64,000 nucleotides of DNA. It comes from Acidobacteriota bacterium. Lineage in GTDB: Bacteria; Acidobacteriota; Terriglobia; Terriglobales; Acidobacteriaceae. The stretch's first letter is position 1. Every line of letters begins with the position of its first letter. The translations under genes and the position numbers were made by a program. The stretch is taken from contig JAFDVP010000012.1 of the NCBI GenBank assembly GCA_018268895.1, forward strand, positions 434,001-498,000, given 5' to 3'. Shown here piece by piece: positions 35,987 to 45,021 of this stretch. A model generated the notes under the pieces. The model ran no database searches. It was not told the origin of the DNA and saw nothing but the letters and a program-made list of their open reading frames with translations.

Positions 35987-36907
35987 TCAGGCGAGCTCCT
36001 TTTCATCGAAAAGTACTTCATAGGTTTCATCTAGATTGAGTAACCGAAGTTCGTCGCCTACAGCAGATGTCGCTTCGTGCGCATATGCGATGAGTTGGCG
36101 ATAGAAGTCGAAGCCACATCCGTCCTCGCACTGGTTTAGCGGAGAAACATGCGCGAGCGTCACAAATGGTATGCCGGCGCGTAGGCACGAATCGAAATCA
36201 TGTTGCGCCAGTGCCATCGTTGCTTCGAAATCTGTTCGCCGGAGATACCATGTGTATTCGGTAGTCAGCGGGAGCGATCTTATTCCGCTTGAATGCTGAG
36301 ACCGGTCGAAATCGACACGCGAGATCGGTCGCGGAGCGAGTGGCTTTCCTTGAAGGAGGTCCCACCCCCCTTCCTGTAAATACATCGAACTATCGTAGGA
36401 AAACCCTTCTGCGCTCAGCGCAGTAAAGAGATTCTCACACGTCGAAAGGCAAGGAGCTCGAAAACCTCCTATCTTGCGCTCCATCGCATCTTCCAGGATT
36501 TGACGTCCTTGGCAAAGCCTTTCCCGAAGCTTGGGAACCGCAAGACCCTCTTCAATCGCTGCTTGTTCTTTCGCCAATCGTTCCCGCGACGCCGATTCGT
36601 GAGGCAAGTCCAAAATCATCCGCGGAGGAATACCTGTCTCGAAACGATCATGTTCAAGGCCATGCTGCCCCAGTGCATGTCCCAACGCTACAGCTTGTTT
36701 CAAAAGGTCTAGATACCCGGATCTCTCTTGCAGCCGAATCCCTTCTGCACGAGGCACCACAAAGAAAGTTGATCGGATGCCCTCTGATTTAAAGAAACGC
36801 AGTAAGGCATGCATGTCCTCTTCAGTGGAGTAGCCTTTGAGGCAAACGTCGTCGACAGTCAAGCAAAATATCATCGTCTCTGTGGTCCGTTCATTTGAAT
36901 CTGCCAT
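35987..36907 (-). CDS. Polysaccharide deacetylase (NodB-type)
   Basis: A 306-residue NodB-homology protein that would remove N- or O-acetyl groups from a sugar or oligosaccharide. The metal motifs are TVDDVC (second Asp binds metal) near residues 17-22 and GQHGLEHDRF (H-x3-H) near 80-89. GGFRAPCLST corresponds to the third NodB motif (FRxPY). No signal peptide is visible, so it is probably cytoplasmic. It follows the TonB receptor gene by 44 bases and leads into the creatinase-like gene, consistent with intracellular processing of an imported acetylated sugar. Confidence 0.82.
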   Translation of the reverse strand: MADSNERTTETMIFCLTVDDVCLKGYSTEEDMHALLRFFKSEGIRSTFFVVPRAEGIRLQERSGYLDLLKQAVALGHALGQHGLEHDRFETGIPPRMILDLPHESASRERLAKEQAAIEEGLAVPKLRERLCQGRQILEDAMERKIGGFRAPCLSTCENLFTALSAEGFSYDSSMYLQEGGWDLLQGKPLAPRPISRVDFDRSQHSSGIRSLPLTTEYTWYLRRTDFEATMALAQHDFDSCLRAGIPFVTLAHVSPLNQCEDGCGFDFYRQLIAYAHEATSAVGDELRLLNLDETYEVLFDEKELA

Positions 36908-36951
36908 CCGCTGACACGCTAATAAACGCGATAAGGGCGGCCTTTTTATGC

Positions 36952-39900
36952 TCAGAATAGAAACTTCATCGCAAACTGAATCTGGCGTGCTGTGCCGGCG
37001 CTCTGAATTCGCCCGAATGCCGGTGAAACGAGCGTCGGCACTGGATTTGAGAAGTTCGCGTGATTGAATGTATTGAAGAACTCTGTGCGGAATTGAAGGC
37101 GTGTGTCTTCCCAGACCCGAATCTCTTTGAAGAGGCCGGAATCCAGATTTACTAAACCTGGTCCCACTAAGACATTCCTGCCAAAATTCCCATATTGACC
37201 CGCTGAATTTGCAACAAATGCGCTCGTATTGAAGTACTGAGCAATCATCTGTTCCTGGGATCTTCCAGAAGAAAGAACCGGATTCCCTACAAGATTAGGA
37301 CGGTCCGAATTGACTGCGGTCAGCGAGTAGTCACGCCCGCTGACTACATTGAATGGCATTCCGCTCTGTGCGCCGAAGATTCCTGACAGGCGCCAGCCCC
37401 CGATAATATTGCGCCCAAAGAACCCACCACTGTGCCACGTGGGTAGGTCCCATAAACCAGAGATAGCCAAGACATGTTTTCGTTGAAAATCAGACAGACC
37501 ACGACTTCCGCGGAAATTGAATGGGTCTTGAATCGTCGATGCCGTATAAGGTTGGCCCGACTGTATATCGATCGAGCGAGCCCAGGTATAGGAAACATCG
37601 ATCAAATAAGATTTTGAAAGGCGCTTCTTCAGACTCAATGCGAGAGCATTGTAGGAGCTTGTTCCCGCATCTTTGAAATAGGTAACACCCGATATCTTTC
37701 CACCCCCAAACAGCCTGCGTTGATTTGCATTGGCCAGCGTAGCTCCGGGTTGGTAGACTGCTGGATTCGCTTGATAGACCAAGGGGAGATGCCGACCCGC
37801 GCTACCGATGTAGTTGATTTCCACAGAAAAATCCCTGATCAGCTGCCTTTGCAGTGACACGCTAAATTGCTGGAGGTTGGGATTGGGCATGTATTGATCG
37901 GCTCCCCAACCCGTGACGGGAAGCAAGAATTGCGCCTGTCCAGTCACGGGATTATATTGAGCGGCTGGATTACCAGGAACTACAGTGAACCCGAGCCCTC
38001 CAGTCCCAAATGGATTTGAGAATGATGGAACAGTCGTCAATGTGAATGATTCAAGGAACGGCTGATTCAAGCTCAGATATTGAGAGTATCCATTGATAAG
38101 AACTTCGGTGAAGATACCGTAGCCGAGGCGAAGGCTCGTGTTGCCGTCACCGAAAACATCCCATGCGATACCGAATCGAGGGTTAAAATTCCGATACTGT
38201 GGATTGAAGATCCCTTTCGGGATCCCAGGGTCCCCAGCAAAAGCCATTCCAGCTGGCGCATTCGGGAAACGAGTCGATTGAAAACCCGGAATGAACGTGG
38301 CAGAATTCCCATCGACTTGCTCCGTTGGTTGCTCATAGTGATAGCGAAGGCCCAAATTGAGCGTGATCCGTTTAGACACCCTGTAGTCGTTCTGAGCGAA
38401 AAAACCAACCCAATAGGTGCGGTGATTCTCCTGTTCGTCGTAGAGCAATAACGAGCTCGGCCGCCCCAGCATAAAATCCGCCATGGCATTGCCTGTGAAC
38501 TGCCCGTTGAATGCGAATCGTCCGTTATCGAAGGAAGCTCGATCAGGTCCGAAGCGGACTCGGTCATAGTTACCTCCAAGCTTCCATGTACTCTTTCCGC
38601 TGATCCAAGTGAGCGTATCTGAGAAATCTTCTGTTGCATCCTGCCGTAAAGGATCGCCTGCGGTTCCGGGTGTCAGATTGACTCTGCCAGTAATATTGAC
38701 GGCCGGAGGGTAGGGATGAGTATAGGTGTCAGGCAGATTTACCCCGGCATCCTTTGGATTATTGAACGGCATATTTGCATTTGTCTGAACCTCAAATTTT
38801 CTGTTCCAGGCGAATGACGCCATGTTCAGAAGATTTGGCGTAAATGTGTGGATGTCCCACACGTTGAGATTCTGAAACCGCAATGAATAGTTGGTTTGAC
38901 CGAACGGAAGATTGCCGTTGGGCGTATTCGATGTGCCGCGGCTATACCAATATCGTCCACTAAGTTGATTATTCCCTGTGAGATTGTGGTCTACCTTAAG
39001 CGCGAATTGCTTGCCATTGTTTATGCTGGGGCTCAGGCTGGTGTAGCCGCCCCCGGCAGAATTCGCAGCAGCCATGATGGATAAATATTTGACTGCCGCC
39101 GGATCAAAACGCGAACTGGGAATCCTTCCATTGGGAAAGCGCTGACCTGTAGCTGGATCAACTGGCACACCACCGACAGATTGTGAAAAATCACCATTCT
39201 TTTCCGCATCCGTTGGCGGGATCGCTGCGTTATTCAAGACGGAGTTATGGATAGCCGTCCCCTGGTAACCGAAGAAGAAAAACGTCTTGCTGCGAATAAT
39301 AGGGCCGCCTATGGTGCCCCCGAATTGATTCTGGATGAGGAACGGTGTTTTTGGCGCGAAGTAATTCCTCGCCGTTAGTGCATTGTCACGATGGAATTCG
39401 AAAAGGCTGCCGTGGAACGAATTGGTACCCGATTTAGTCACAACCTGAACGGTTGCCGCGGCTGCAAGTCCCTTCTCAGCGTCATAGGCATTCGTAATAA
39501 CCTTCATCTCGTCCAAAAAGTCAGGTGGAGGAAGCGGGTTTCCTTGTCCATACTGGACCGAGTTATAGCGGGTATTGTCATAGATGAAATTGTTCGCGCT
39601 CTGTTGTCCGCCTGCCACTTGGACAACTACGTTGTAACTGGTGGGTGACACTCCGGGATCGGTTACGATAACTCCGGGAATCAAGGAAAGCAGCGCTGTA
39701 GGGCTTCGGCCACTTAATGGCATCTCCACCATCCGTTCAGAATCGATGGTCTCTCCAATCGAAGCCTGACGCGTATCGACCGCTGGAGCCTGACTGGCAA
39801 CCGTCACCGTTTCGGAAACATTCCCAACGGAAAGGGGAATATCCACTCGCACGTTAGCCTGTACCGAAACGGCAACGTTCGTACGAATGGCTACCTTGAA

Positions 39901-40161
39901 ACCTGCTGCCTCTGCCCGAATGGAGTAGGAACCAGGGGGCAGAAGTGTAAACAGATATGCTCCTGTTTCATCAGTGGTTGTCGTTCGTGCTTGCCCGGTC
40001 GACGTCTCGACAACCTGTACGGAGCAATGGCCAACGACTGCACCACTAGCGTCAGTCACATTCCCAACGATGGAAGCAGTCGTTTGCGCGAAAGTCACGC
40101 TAGCGCAACATAGAGCAACCACCGCGACGCTGAGAGACTTTAGGGCTTTCAATGGCAACAT
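36952..40161 (-). CDS. TonB-dependent receptor, Oar-like, with carboxypeptidase-regulatory domain
   Basis: A second large Oar-like outer-membrane transporter (1069 residues). A signal peptide ends near VTFAQ. The carboxypeptidase-regulatory domain follows (ASIVGNVTDASGAVVGHCSV), then the plug (MPLSGRSPTALLSLIPGV, then VVTKSGTNSFHGSLFEFHRD) and a barrel with the C-terminal FAMKFLF. The ATG at 40161 is chosen because AGGAGG lies six bases upstream; the ATG at 40167 touches the Shine-Dalgarno. It precedes the deacetylase/creatinase/ASRT/isomerase genes, so it is the likely importer for that pathway. It is divergent in sequence from the receptor at 6762-10133. Confidence 0.93.
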   Translation of the reverse strand: MLPLKALKSLSVAVVALCCASVTFAQTTASIVGNVTDASGAVVGHCSVQVVETSTGQARTTTTDETGAYLFTLLPPGSYSIRAEAAGFKVAIRTNVAVSVQANVRVDIPLSVGNVSETVTVASQAPAVDTRQASIGETIDSERMVEMPLSGRSPTALLSLIPGVIVTDPGVSPTSYNVVVQVAGGQQSANNFIYDNTRYNSVQYGQGNPLPPPDFLDEMKVITNAYDAEKGLAAAATVQVVTKSGTNSFHGSLFEFHRDNALTARNYFAPKTPFLIQNQFGGTIGGPIIRSKTFFFFGYQGTAIHNSVLNNAAIPPTDAEKNGDFSQSVGGVPVDPATGQRFPNGRIPSSRFDPAAVKYLSIMAAANSAGGGYTSLSPSINNGKQFALKVDHNLTGNNQLSGRYWYSRGTSNTPNGNLPFGQTNYSLRFQNLNVWDIHTFTPNLLNMASFAWNRKFEVQTNANMPFNNPKDAGVNLPDTYTHPYPPAVNITGRVNLTPGTAGDPLRQDATEDFSDTLTWISGKSTWKLGGNYDRVRFGPDRASFDNGRFAFNGQFTGNAMADFMLGRPSSLLLYDEQENHRTYWVGFFAQNDYRVSKRITLNLGLRYHYEQPTEQVDGNSATFIPGFQSTRFPNAPAGMAFAGDPGIPKGIFNPQYRNFNPRFGIAWDVFGDGNTSLRLGYGIFTEVLINGYSQYLSLNQPFLESFTLTTVPSFSNPFGTGGLGFTVVPGNPAAQYNPVTGQAQFLLPVTGWGADQYMPNPNLQQFSVSLQRQLIRDFSVEINYIGSAGRHLPLVYQANPAVYQPGATLANANQRRLFGGGKISGVTYFKDAGTSSYNALALSLKKRLSKSYLIDVSYTWARSIDIQSGQPYTASTIQDPFNFRGSRGLSDFQRKHVLAISGLWDLPTWHSGGFFGRNIIGGWRLSGIFGAQSGMPFNVVSGRDYSLTAVNSDRPNLVGNPVLSSGRSQEQMIAQYFNTSAFVANSAGQYGNFGRNVLVGPGLVNLDSGLFKEIRVWEDTRLQFRTEFFNTFNHANFSNPVPTLVSPAFGRIQSAGTARQIQFAMKFLF

Positions 40162-40257
40162 AACCATCCTCCTGGGTTATCTGGGTATGAGAGATTACTG
40201 GCGCAGAACTGCGTCCGAATGCGGTCTTGTACTTTTAATCGTGAACCTGTGCTGCGA

Positions 40258-41799
40258 TCAGAGGGGGCGCTGTCCCCGCAAAATGACTAAAGATCGCCCC
40301 TTCAACTTCCACACTTTGCTTGGTGCACTCGTCGAGTCATACGCCGAAAAATAAGTGTCAGCGGTCTCGATCGTCGCTTCTTCTGTGCCATAATTTGCCA
40401 GAACGAGATAGGTCTCGAGGTTTACAAATGTCGAGGCGACTACGTTGGGTTGCAATGGCTTTACAAAGAGATCGGAATCACCAATATCGATATAAGCCCA
40501 CGTTCCCTCTTGTACGAGAGGAAGGTAACGAGCAAGCCAGTGAGCGTGAGTTGCTCGAGCGTTCGGGTTTGGCGGGAATGCATCCCATGGGCCATATACG
40601 AATGGTCCGTTGGGATGTGCGCGATAGTAGTCCCATACTTCGTGATACTCGCGACGTAATTTATCTTTCTCTTCCGGCATGTACTCGACACCGGGGATGA
40701 ATCCACGTTCGCCCGTCATGGGCCGCCCGGCAAGGAGAAGCGGGAACTGCATATAAGGGATCGTTTGCAGGTACATCTCATCCTGGTTATCCACTTTGCC
40801 GTTGCGGAAATCAAAACACGGCACCACGTAGGGCGGGTAGTACTTTGTGTCCTGTCGAGTCTTATCGAGGCTTCCGACTCCTTCGCCAACCCAAAGATAG
40901 TCATATAGCTGCGCATCAAACATCGGGCGATTGTTCCGATCAGCATGTAGCTTGTAGATACCGCCGCGACGTTTTACCTCGGAATAGATCAACGACACCA
41001 TGTCCTCAAGCGCCGCGTCGTGATCCTTACTTTCATGAAACGCTAAGACCTCATCCTTGGTGGGCGGTAAAGGATTGTTGTAGAGCGGAATGTAACCCCA
41101 ATCGTTAAACAATCCATCTGCACCATAGTCGTCCAGCACCTGCAACGTGCGCGGCAGAATATACGCACGCCAACCGGCGCTAGCTGGCGAACAGCGAATG
41201 AGCTTCCAATGATTGCCTTTTACTACTGGTCGCTTCCCTGGCCCGCCCCGAACCCATTCCTCGCGGAGATCCGGATCCCCCTCTTGCATGTAGCCGGTTG
41301 AAGCATAGAGAATGACTTTCATTCCCCTCTTATGAGCCATATTGATGAATCGCCGCAGACCGGCGGGGTTCACCGCAGTGAACTTGTCTCCTCCAAATAA
41401 CCGAAGCAGGTCATTCCAGTCCTCCATCAGCTGGATGAGACGTATACCGCCAGCATGCAGGCGATCGAGCTCTGCTTCGTCATACTCGTCCGGATTGTAC
41501 GGCGTGCGCGACGGATACTCGCCGATGTTGTAAGAGACCTGCCCGGGTATGTAGTTGGTGATAAGGTGCTTCTTCCCGCACTTCCGAATGCGACTCTCAC
41601 AAGCGGCAATGTTCTCCAAGCGACGGCGATGATCGTCTGCCGAGAATGAGCGCATGATGGTACCAGCGCCTAGGTCAGCTAAAGTGCTCGGCACCCCTTG
41701 TGCCGCCATCTGATTAGCCCCTTGTGCCGTGATCCGGTTAGGCGCGGCGGCGGCAATGCTATATAGGGCTGCGGAACCCAAGAAATCGCGGCGGTTCAT
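40258..41799 (-). CDS. Tat-exported TIM-barrel glycoside hydrolase-like protein
   Basis: A 513-residue exported protein. The twin-arginine signal is MNRRDFLGSAALYSIAAAA; ATG 41799 is preferred over the upstream ATGs because it gives a normal Tat peptide. The core looks like a (beta/alpha)8 hydrolase: GGIRLIQLMEDWNDLLRLFGG, RGMKVILYASTGYMQEGDP, and ADGLFNDWGYIPLYNN, where the Asp in FNDWGY is a plausible catalytic residue. A C-terminal beta domain (ETYLVLANYGTEEATI) follows. It heads the operon, 96 bases before the receptor gene, and diverges from the regulator gene. I cannot assign a GH family. A periplasmic role in trimming the imported glycan is inferred. Confidence 0.75.
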   Translation of the reverse strand: MNRRDFLGSAALYSIAAAAPNRITAQGANQMAAQGVPSTLADLGAGTIMRSFSADDHRRRLENIAACESRIRKCGKKHLITNYIPGQVSYNIGEYPSRTPYNPDEYDEAELDRLHAGGIRLIQLMEDWNDLLRLFGGDKFTAVNPAGLRRFINMAHKRGMKVILYASTGYMQEGDPDLREEWVRGGPGKRPVVKGNHWKLIRCSPASAGWRAYILPRTLQVLDDYGADGLFNDWGYIPLYNNPLPPTKDEVLAFHESKDHDAALEDMVSLIYSEVKRRGGIYKLHADRNNRPMFDAQLYDYLWVGEGVGSLDKTRQDTKYYPPYVVPCFDFRNGKVDNQDEMYLQTIPYMQFPLLLAGRPMTGERGFIPGVEYMPEEKDKLRREYHEVWDYYRAHPNGPFVYGPWDAFPPNPNARATHAHWLARYLPLVQEGTWAYIDIGDSDLFVKPLQPNVVASTFVNLETYLVLANYGTEEATIETADTYFSAYDSTSAPSKVWKLKGRSLVILRGQRPL

Positions 41800-41956
41800 C
41801 CGTAGACTCTTTTGCATCAAACCTTACCCTCTCGCTTCCGTCTAGAAGACGTTCTCGCGTCTTATAGATCGCTTCTTTCTATGTCTCTGCTAAGTCTTTG
41901 AAAGAAACTATCGACGATGTTCTCTAGGGTCAAGCACCGTATGAATCACTAAATAA

Positions 41957-41973
41957 ATTTCATTTGATGAAAT
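41957..41973. promoter_or_regulatory. Inverted repeat ATTTCAT-TTG-ATGAAAT
   Basis: A perfect 7-bp dyad with a 3-base centre, about 141 bases before the regulator start and 158 before the hydrolase start. The position suits an operator controlling both genes. Confidence 0.5.
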
Positions 41974-41975
41974 AT

Positions 41976-41996
41976 ACAGTAAAGATCAAATACTGT
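41976..41996. promoter_or_regulatory. Inverted repeat ACAGTA-(9)-TACTGT
   Basis: A perfect 6-bp dyad with a 9-base spacer lying three bases from the preceding inverted repeat. It may be a second half of the same operator region. Confidence 0.4.
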
Positions 41997-42114
41997 GAGA
42001 TTGTCCCGCTAATTCAATAAGATATTGCTTTTTACAAGCAAATTTACCTCGCCTTATTATGAGGAACTTATTTGAAAGTATTACAATTGCTGAAATTATT
42101 TCAGGAGTAACGAA

Positions 42115-43239
42115 ATGGCTGAATCCCAGTCGGGGCGCTACATGGTGAGATCCATCGTTCGGGCCGCAGAAATCCTAACGGCTTTCGAAACACCGGGTGA
42201 GGTGTTGCATCTGCGTGATTTTGTCACCAGAACAGGTTTGGATAGAGCTACGGCGTTTCGCCTATTGCATACTCTGAGCGCTTGTGGATTTCTGGAGAAG
42301 CAGGGAACGAATCGATATGGGGCGCCAATTCAACTCCGCAAGCGCATGAAATACAGAATCGGATTTGCAAGCGGCGGAGACCAATCTCTTTTTAATAAAG
42401 AAATTACGCAAGGGTTAATGAAGGCAGCCGAAGACTACAACGTCGATATTGTTGTCGCCGACAATCGATTTAGTCGCAAACACGCTTTGCGCGCGATCGA
42501 AAGCCTCGTGAAAGAACGTGTCGACCTCATTATTGAATATCAGACTGACTATAGCGTCGCTCCGATTGTTGCTCAGAAGTGTGCAGCCGCAAACATTCCT
42601 TTGATTGCAGTTGAGGTGCCTCATCCAGGGGCGATGTATTTTGGCGCCAACAATTATGAAGCGGGACTAATTGGAGGCCGTCATCTTGCTGCTTGGGCTA
42701 GGGTGCGTTGGAAGGGAAACGTGGACGAAATTATCCTGATGGAACAGCACCGAGCCGGTCCGTTACCACAGGCGCGTCTAGCTGGGTCACTGGCAGGGCT
42801 GGCTGAATCGCTACCACAGAGCCAACATTGCCCCGTTGTCCATCTTGATGGCGACGACGATTTAGGACGAAGCTTGTCAGTTGTCCGTCGGCATTTACGG
42901 TATACAAAATCAAAACGCATCTTGGTTTTCGCGCTCGGCGATATGGGCGCGCTCGGCGCGCTACAGGCTTTCGAAGAAGCGGGTCGACTGGAGTGCTGCG
43001 CGATCATGGGACAGAATGCGGCACCCGAGGCGAGAAGAGAATTGCGTCGGCCAGGAACTCGTCTCATTGGTTCAGTTGCTTACTTTCCCGAGAAGTACGG
43101 CCCGGCTTTGCTAAGAATCGCGTTGGATCTGCTGACAGATAAAAAGCTTCCGCCAGCAATCTTCATCAAACATTCTCTTATCACCCCACAGAATGTCGAC
43201 CGATTCTACCCAAATGATGGGCTTTTGGGTTACGCCTAA
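42115..43239 (+). CDS. Chimeric regulator: IclR-type HTH plus LacI-type sugar-binding domain
   Basis: A 374-residue transcription regulator with an unusual domain mix. Residues 10-65 form an IclR-like winged helix (SIVRAAEILTAFETPGEVLHL, then TGLDRATAFRLLHTLSACGF with the typical T..R.L.TL pattern). From about residue 77 a periplasmic-binding-protein fold of the ribose/LacI type begins (KYRIGFASGGDQSLFNKEITQG), with RVDLIIEYQTD and NNYEAGLIGGRHLA. The canonical IclR effector domain is absent. It diverges from the glycan operon, and two dyads lie between them, so it likely regulates that operon in response to a sugar. Confidence 0.83.
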   Translation: MAESQSGRYMVRSIVRAAEILTAFETPGEVLHLRDFVTRTGLDRATAFRLLHTLSACGFLEKQGTNRYGAPIQLRKRMKYRIGFASGGDQSLFNKEITQGLMKAAEDYNVDIVVADNRFSRKHALRAIESLVKERVDLIIEYQTDYSVAPIVAQKCAAANIPLIAVEVPHPGAMYFGANNYEAGLIGGRHLAAWARVRWKGNVDEIILMEQHRAGPLPQARLAGSLAGLAESLPQSQHCPVVHLDGDDDLGRSLSVVRRHLRYTKSKRILVFALGDMGALGALQAFEEAGRLECCAIMGQNAAPEARRELRRPGTRLIGSVAYFPEKYGPALLRIALDLLTDKKLPPAIFIKHSLITPQNVDRFYPNDGLLGYA

Positions 43240-43690
43240 ACCTCTAGTGCATCTCGTGCCGGCCCACTAGGTACTCTCCAAGTCCTCTGCCTGTCTCACC
43301 GTCTCGCGTATTTCAAAAAAATTGCGCAAACACAACAAGAATCCTGGAGCAGGGCCCTATTCGTCCAGTCAAACCTGTGACCCAGGAAGCTCTGAAGGAT
43401 TCGACTGGGTACAGTTCTAGCATCTCTTGACCGAAGTCGGAACGAATTCTGATGGCGTGTATGCCGTTACGTATACAGCGTAGCGACAGTGAATCAGCAG
43501 CAAAGGCCCTGCCTCCCTTGCAAAGAGCGGCAGCGCGGAGTAACAGGCAGAGAAGTGCAACAGCGGTCCAGGGCATTTTCGGCATTCTAGTTCCACAGAC
43601 ACCGTAAGCCTCACATTGGTTCCCGTTTCTTCGGGTTGACCGACCGGAAGGTGAGATTGCCCGCAAACCTAACGAGTTGATAATCACCCC

Positions 43691-43717
43691 CCGACAACGA
43701 TTAGTGCCAATTGTCGG
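43691..43717. promoter_or_regulatory. Inverted repeat CCGACAA-(13)-TTGTCGG
   Basis: A perfect 7-bp dyad with a 13-base spacer, about 135 bases upstream of the fic start. It shares the 13-base spacing of the dyad at the start codon. Confidence 0.4.
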
Positions 43718-43779
43718 CAATGCGGAACTTTGGGGAGGGCGGCGTCAACGAGCGCGTAATCGCCGATACACTCATCGAG

Positions 43780-43814
43780 CTTCCTTTCATAGCTCGTCTT
43801 GCTATGAAAGGAAG
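43780..43814. promoter_or_regulatory. Inverted repeat CTTCCTTTCATAG-(9)-CTATGAAAGGAAG
   Basis: Thirteen perfectly complementary base pairs with a 9-base loop, ending 38 bases before the fic start. It could be an operator or an RNA hairpin in the leader. Confidence 0.6.
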
Positions 43815-43821
43815 ATGCTTT

Positions 43822-43854
43822 ATGCTTTAATAGCAGACGAGGCAATTAAAGCAT
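43822..43854. promoter_or_regulatory. Inverted repeat ATGCTTTAAT-(13)-ATTAAAGCAT covering the fic start
   Basis: A perfect 10-bp dyad with a 13-base loop whose right arm includes the first two bases of the fic ATG. Bound by a repressor, or folded in the mRNA, it would block initiation. Confidence 0.6.
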
Positions 43855-45019
43855 GCCCAAAGACGAAAAACCCGGTAGTCGCAGCCACTATGTGACTTCC
43901 ACCCTCTCCGGTGAGAGGATCCGGGCCTTCGTCCCGCCACCTCTACCGCCCAGTCCGAAGGCGCTTGATATTGCCTCGCTTCAGACTATCCTCGCTGAAG
44001 CGAATCAGGCGATCGGTCGACTCGACGGCATGACCTCTGCTCTCCCCGACCCCAGGCTCTTTCTCTACTCCTATGTTCGTAAAGAGGCTGTGCTCTCCTC
44101 TCAGATTGAAGGGACACAATCCTCACTTTCAGACCTTTTACTTTATGAGAACGCAGAGACGCCAGGGGTTCCGCTCGACGATGTGCAGGAAGTCTCGAAC
44201 TACGTGGCCGCCCTGAATCACGGCCTCAAGCGGCTGCGCGATGGCTTTCCTCTCTCCCTCCGCCTCATACGGGAGATCCACGAAGTCCTGCTGTCGAACG
44301 GACGTGGCAGTCATGCTCAGCCGGGACAGTTCAGGAAGAGCCAGAATTGGATCGGAGGCAGTCGGCCCGGTAACGCGGCATATGTACCGCCGCCGCCGGA
44401 GTATGTGCTGGACTGTATGGGACAACTTGAAACCTTCGTCCATCAAGAGGGTCCATCCCTTCCCTTGTTGGTAAGAGCCGGCCTTGTCCATGCACAGTTC
44501 GAATCAATCCATCCGTTTCTCGACGGTAACGGCAGGGTTGGAAGACTGCTCATCACCTTTATGCTCTGTGCCGAAGAGGTGCTGCGAGAGCCTGTCCTTT
44601 ACCTCAGCCTTTTCTTTAAAAAGCATCGCCGTTTGTACTACGACCGCCTCAATGGAACGCGAGGAAGCGAAGGGTGGACGGAATGGCTCGACTTCTTTCT
44701 GCAGGGCGTGCGGGATACCGCGAATCAGGCGGCACGGATGGCCGACAGCATCGACAGACTCTTCCGCAAGGATAAAGAAAAGATCGAGCTGTTTGGACGG
44801 GGTGCTGCTTCTGCTCTATTGATCTATCGATATGCTCAGGCCAACCCGCTCTTCTCGATCAAGAACGCTGCCCGCGAAACGAAGGTGAGTTTCCCGACCG
44901 CTTCCTCCGCAGTGGCTCGCATGACAGAAGCTGGCATTCTGCGGGAGTCCAGTGGCAAACGAAGAGACCGTCTGTTTCTTTATGAAGGCTACTTGGACAT
45001 CCTCAACCGGGATACGTAG
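43853..45019 (+). CDS. Fic/DOC-family protein with N-terminal inhibitory motif and C-terminal winged helix
   Basis: A 388-residue Fic protein, expected to transfer AMP (or a similar group) from a nucleotide to a target protein. The Fic motif HPFLDGNGRVGR lies at about residues 222-233. The self-inhibitory motif of the [S/T]xxxE[G/N] type is visible upstream in SSQIEGTQSS (about 83-92), so this is a class II Fic with internal inhibition. The C-terminal 70 residues (SIKNAARETKVSFPTASSAVARMTEAGIL) form a winged-helix DNA-binding domain, which could bind the three dyads upstream. It converges on the helicase gene, sharing a 14-bp hairpin. A stand-alone regulator or defence role is possible. Confidence 0.92.
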   Translation: MPKDEKPGSRSHYVTSTLSGERIRAFVPPPLPPSPKALDIASLQTILAEANQAIGRLDGMTSALPDPRLFLYSYVRKEAVLSSQIEGTQSSLSDLLLYENAETPGVPLDDVQEVSNYVAALNHGLKRLRDGFPLSLRLIREIHEVLLSNGRGSHAQPGQFRKSQNWIGGSRPGNAAYVPPPPEYVLDCMGQLETFVHQEGPSLPLLVRAGLVHAQFESIHPFLDGNGRVGRLLITFMLCAEEVLREPVLYLSLFFKKHRRLYYDRLNGTRGSEGWTEWLDFFLQGVRDTANQAARMADSIDRLFRKDKEKIELFGRGAASALLIYRYAQANPLFSIKNAARETKVSFPTASSAVARMTEAGILRESSGKRRDRLFLYEGYLDILNRDT

Positions 45020-45021
45020 TT

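Larger units (their letters stand above)
41800..42114. promoter_or_regulatory. Divergent promoter region of the glycan operon and its regulator
   Basis: This AT-rich 315-base region separates the hydrolase (-) and the IclR/LacI-type regulator (+). It contains two nearby dyads: ATTTCAT-TTG-ATGAAAT at 41957-41973 and ACAGTA-9 nt-TACTGT at 41976-41996. They are likely operators for the adjacent regulator. A GGAG-type site lies just before the regulator ATG (CAGGAGTAACGAA). Confidence 0.6.
43240..43852. other. Intergenic region upstream of fic (613 bases)
   Basis: No supported gene is seen; short antisense frames here lack homology or a ribosome-binding site. The last 160 bases contain three separate inverted repeats (43691-43717, 43780-43814 and 43822-43854) in front of the fic gene. 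The first 400 bases hold nothing I can name and may be decayed coding DNA. Confidence 0.5.

Noticed and set aside
43313..43720. 135-residue frame on - upstream of fic
   Set aside because: Composition is not protein-like, there is no ribosome-binding site, and it overlaps one of the dyads; I see no family similarity.
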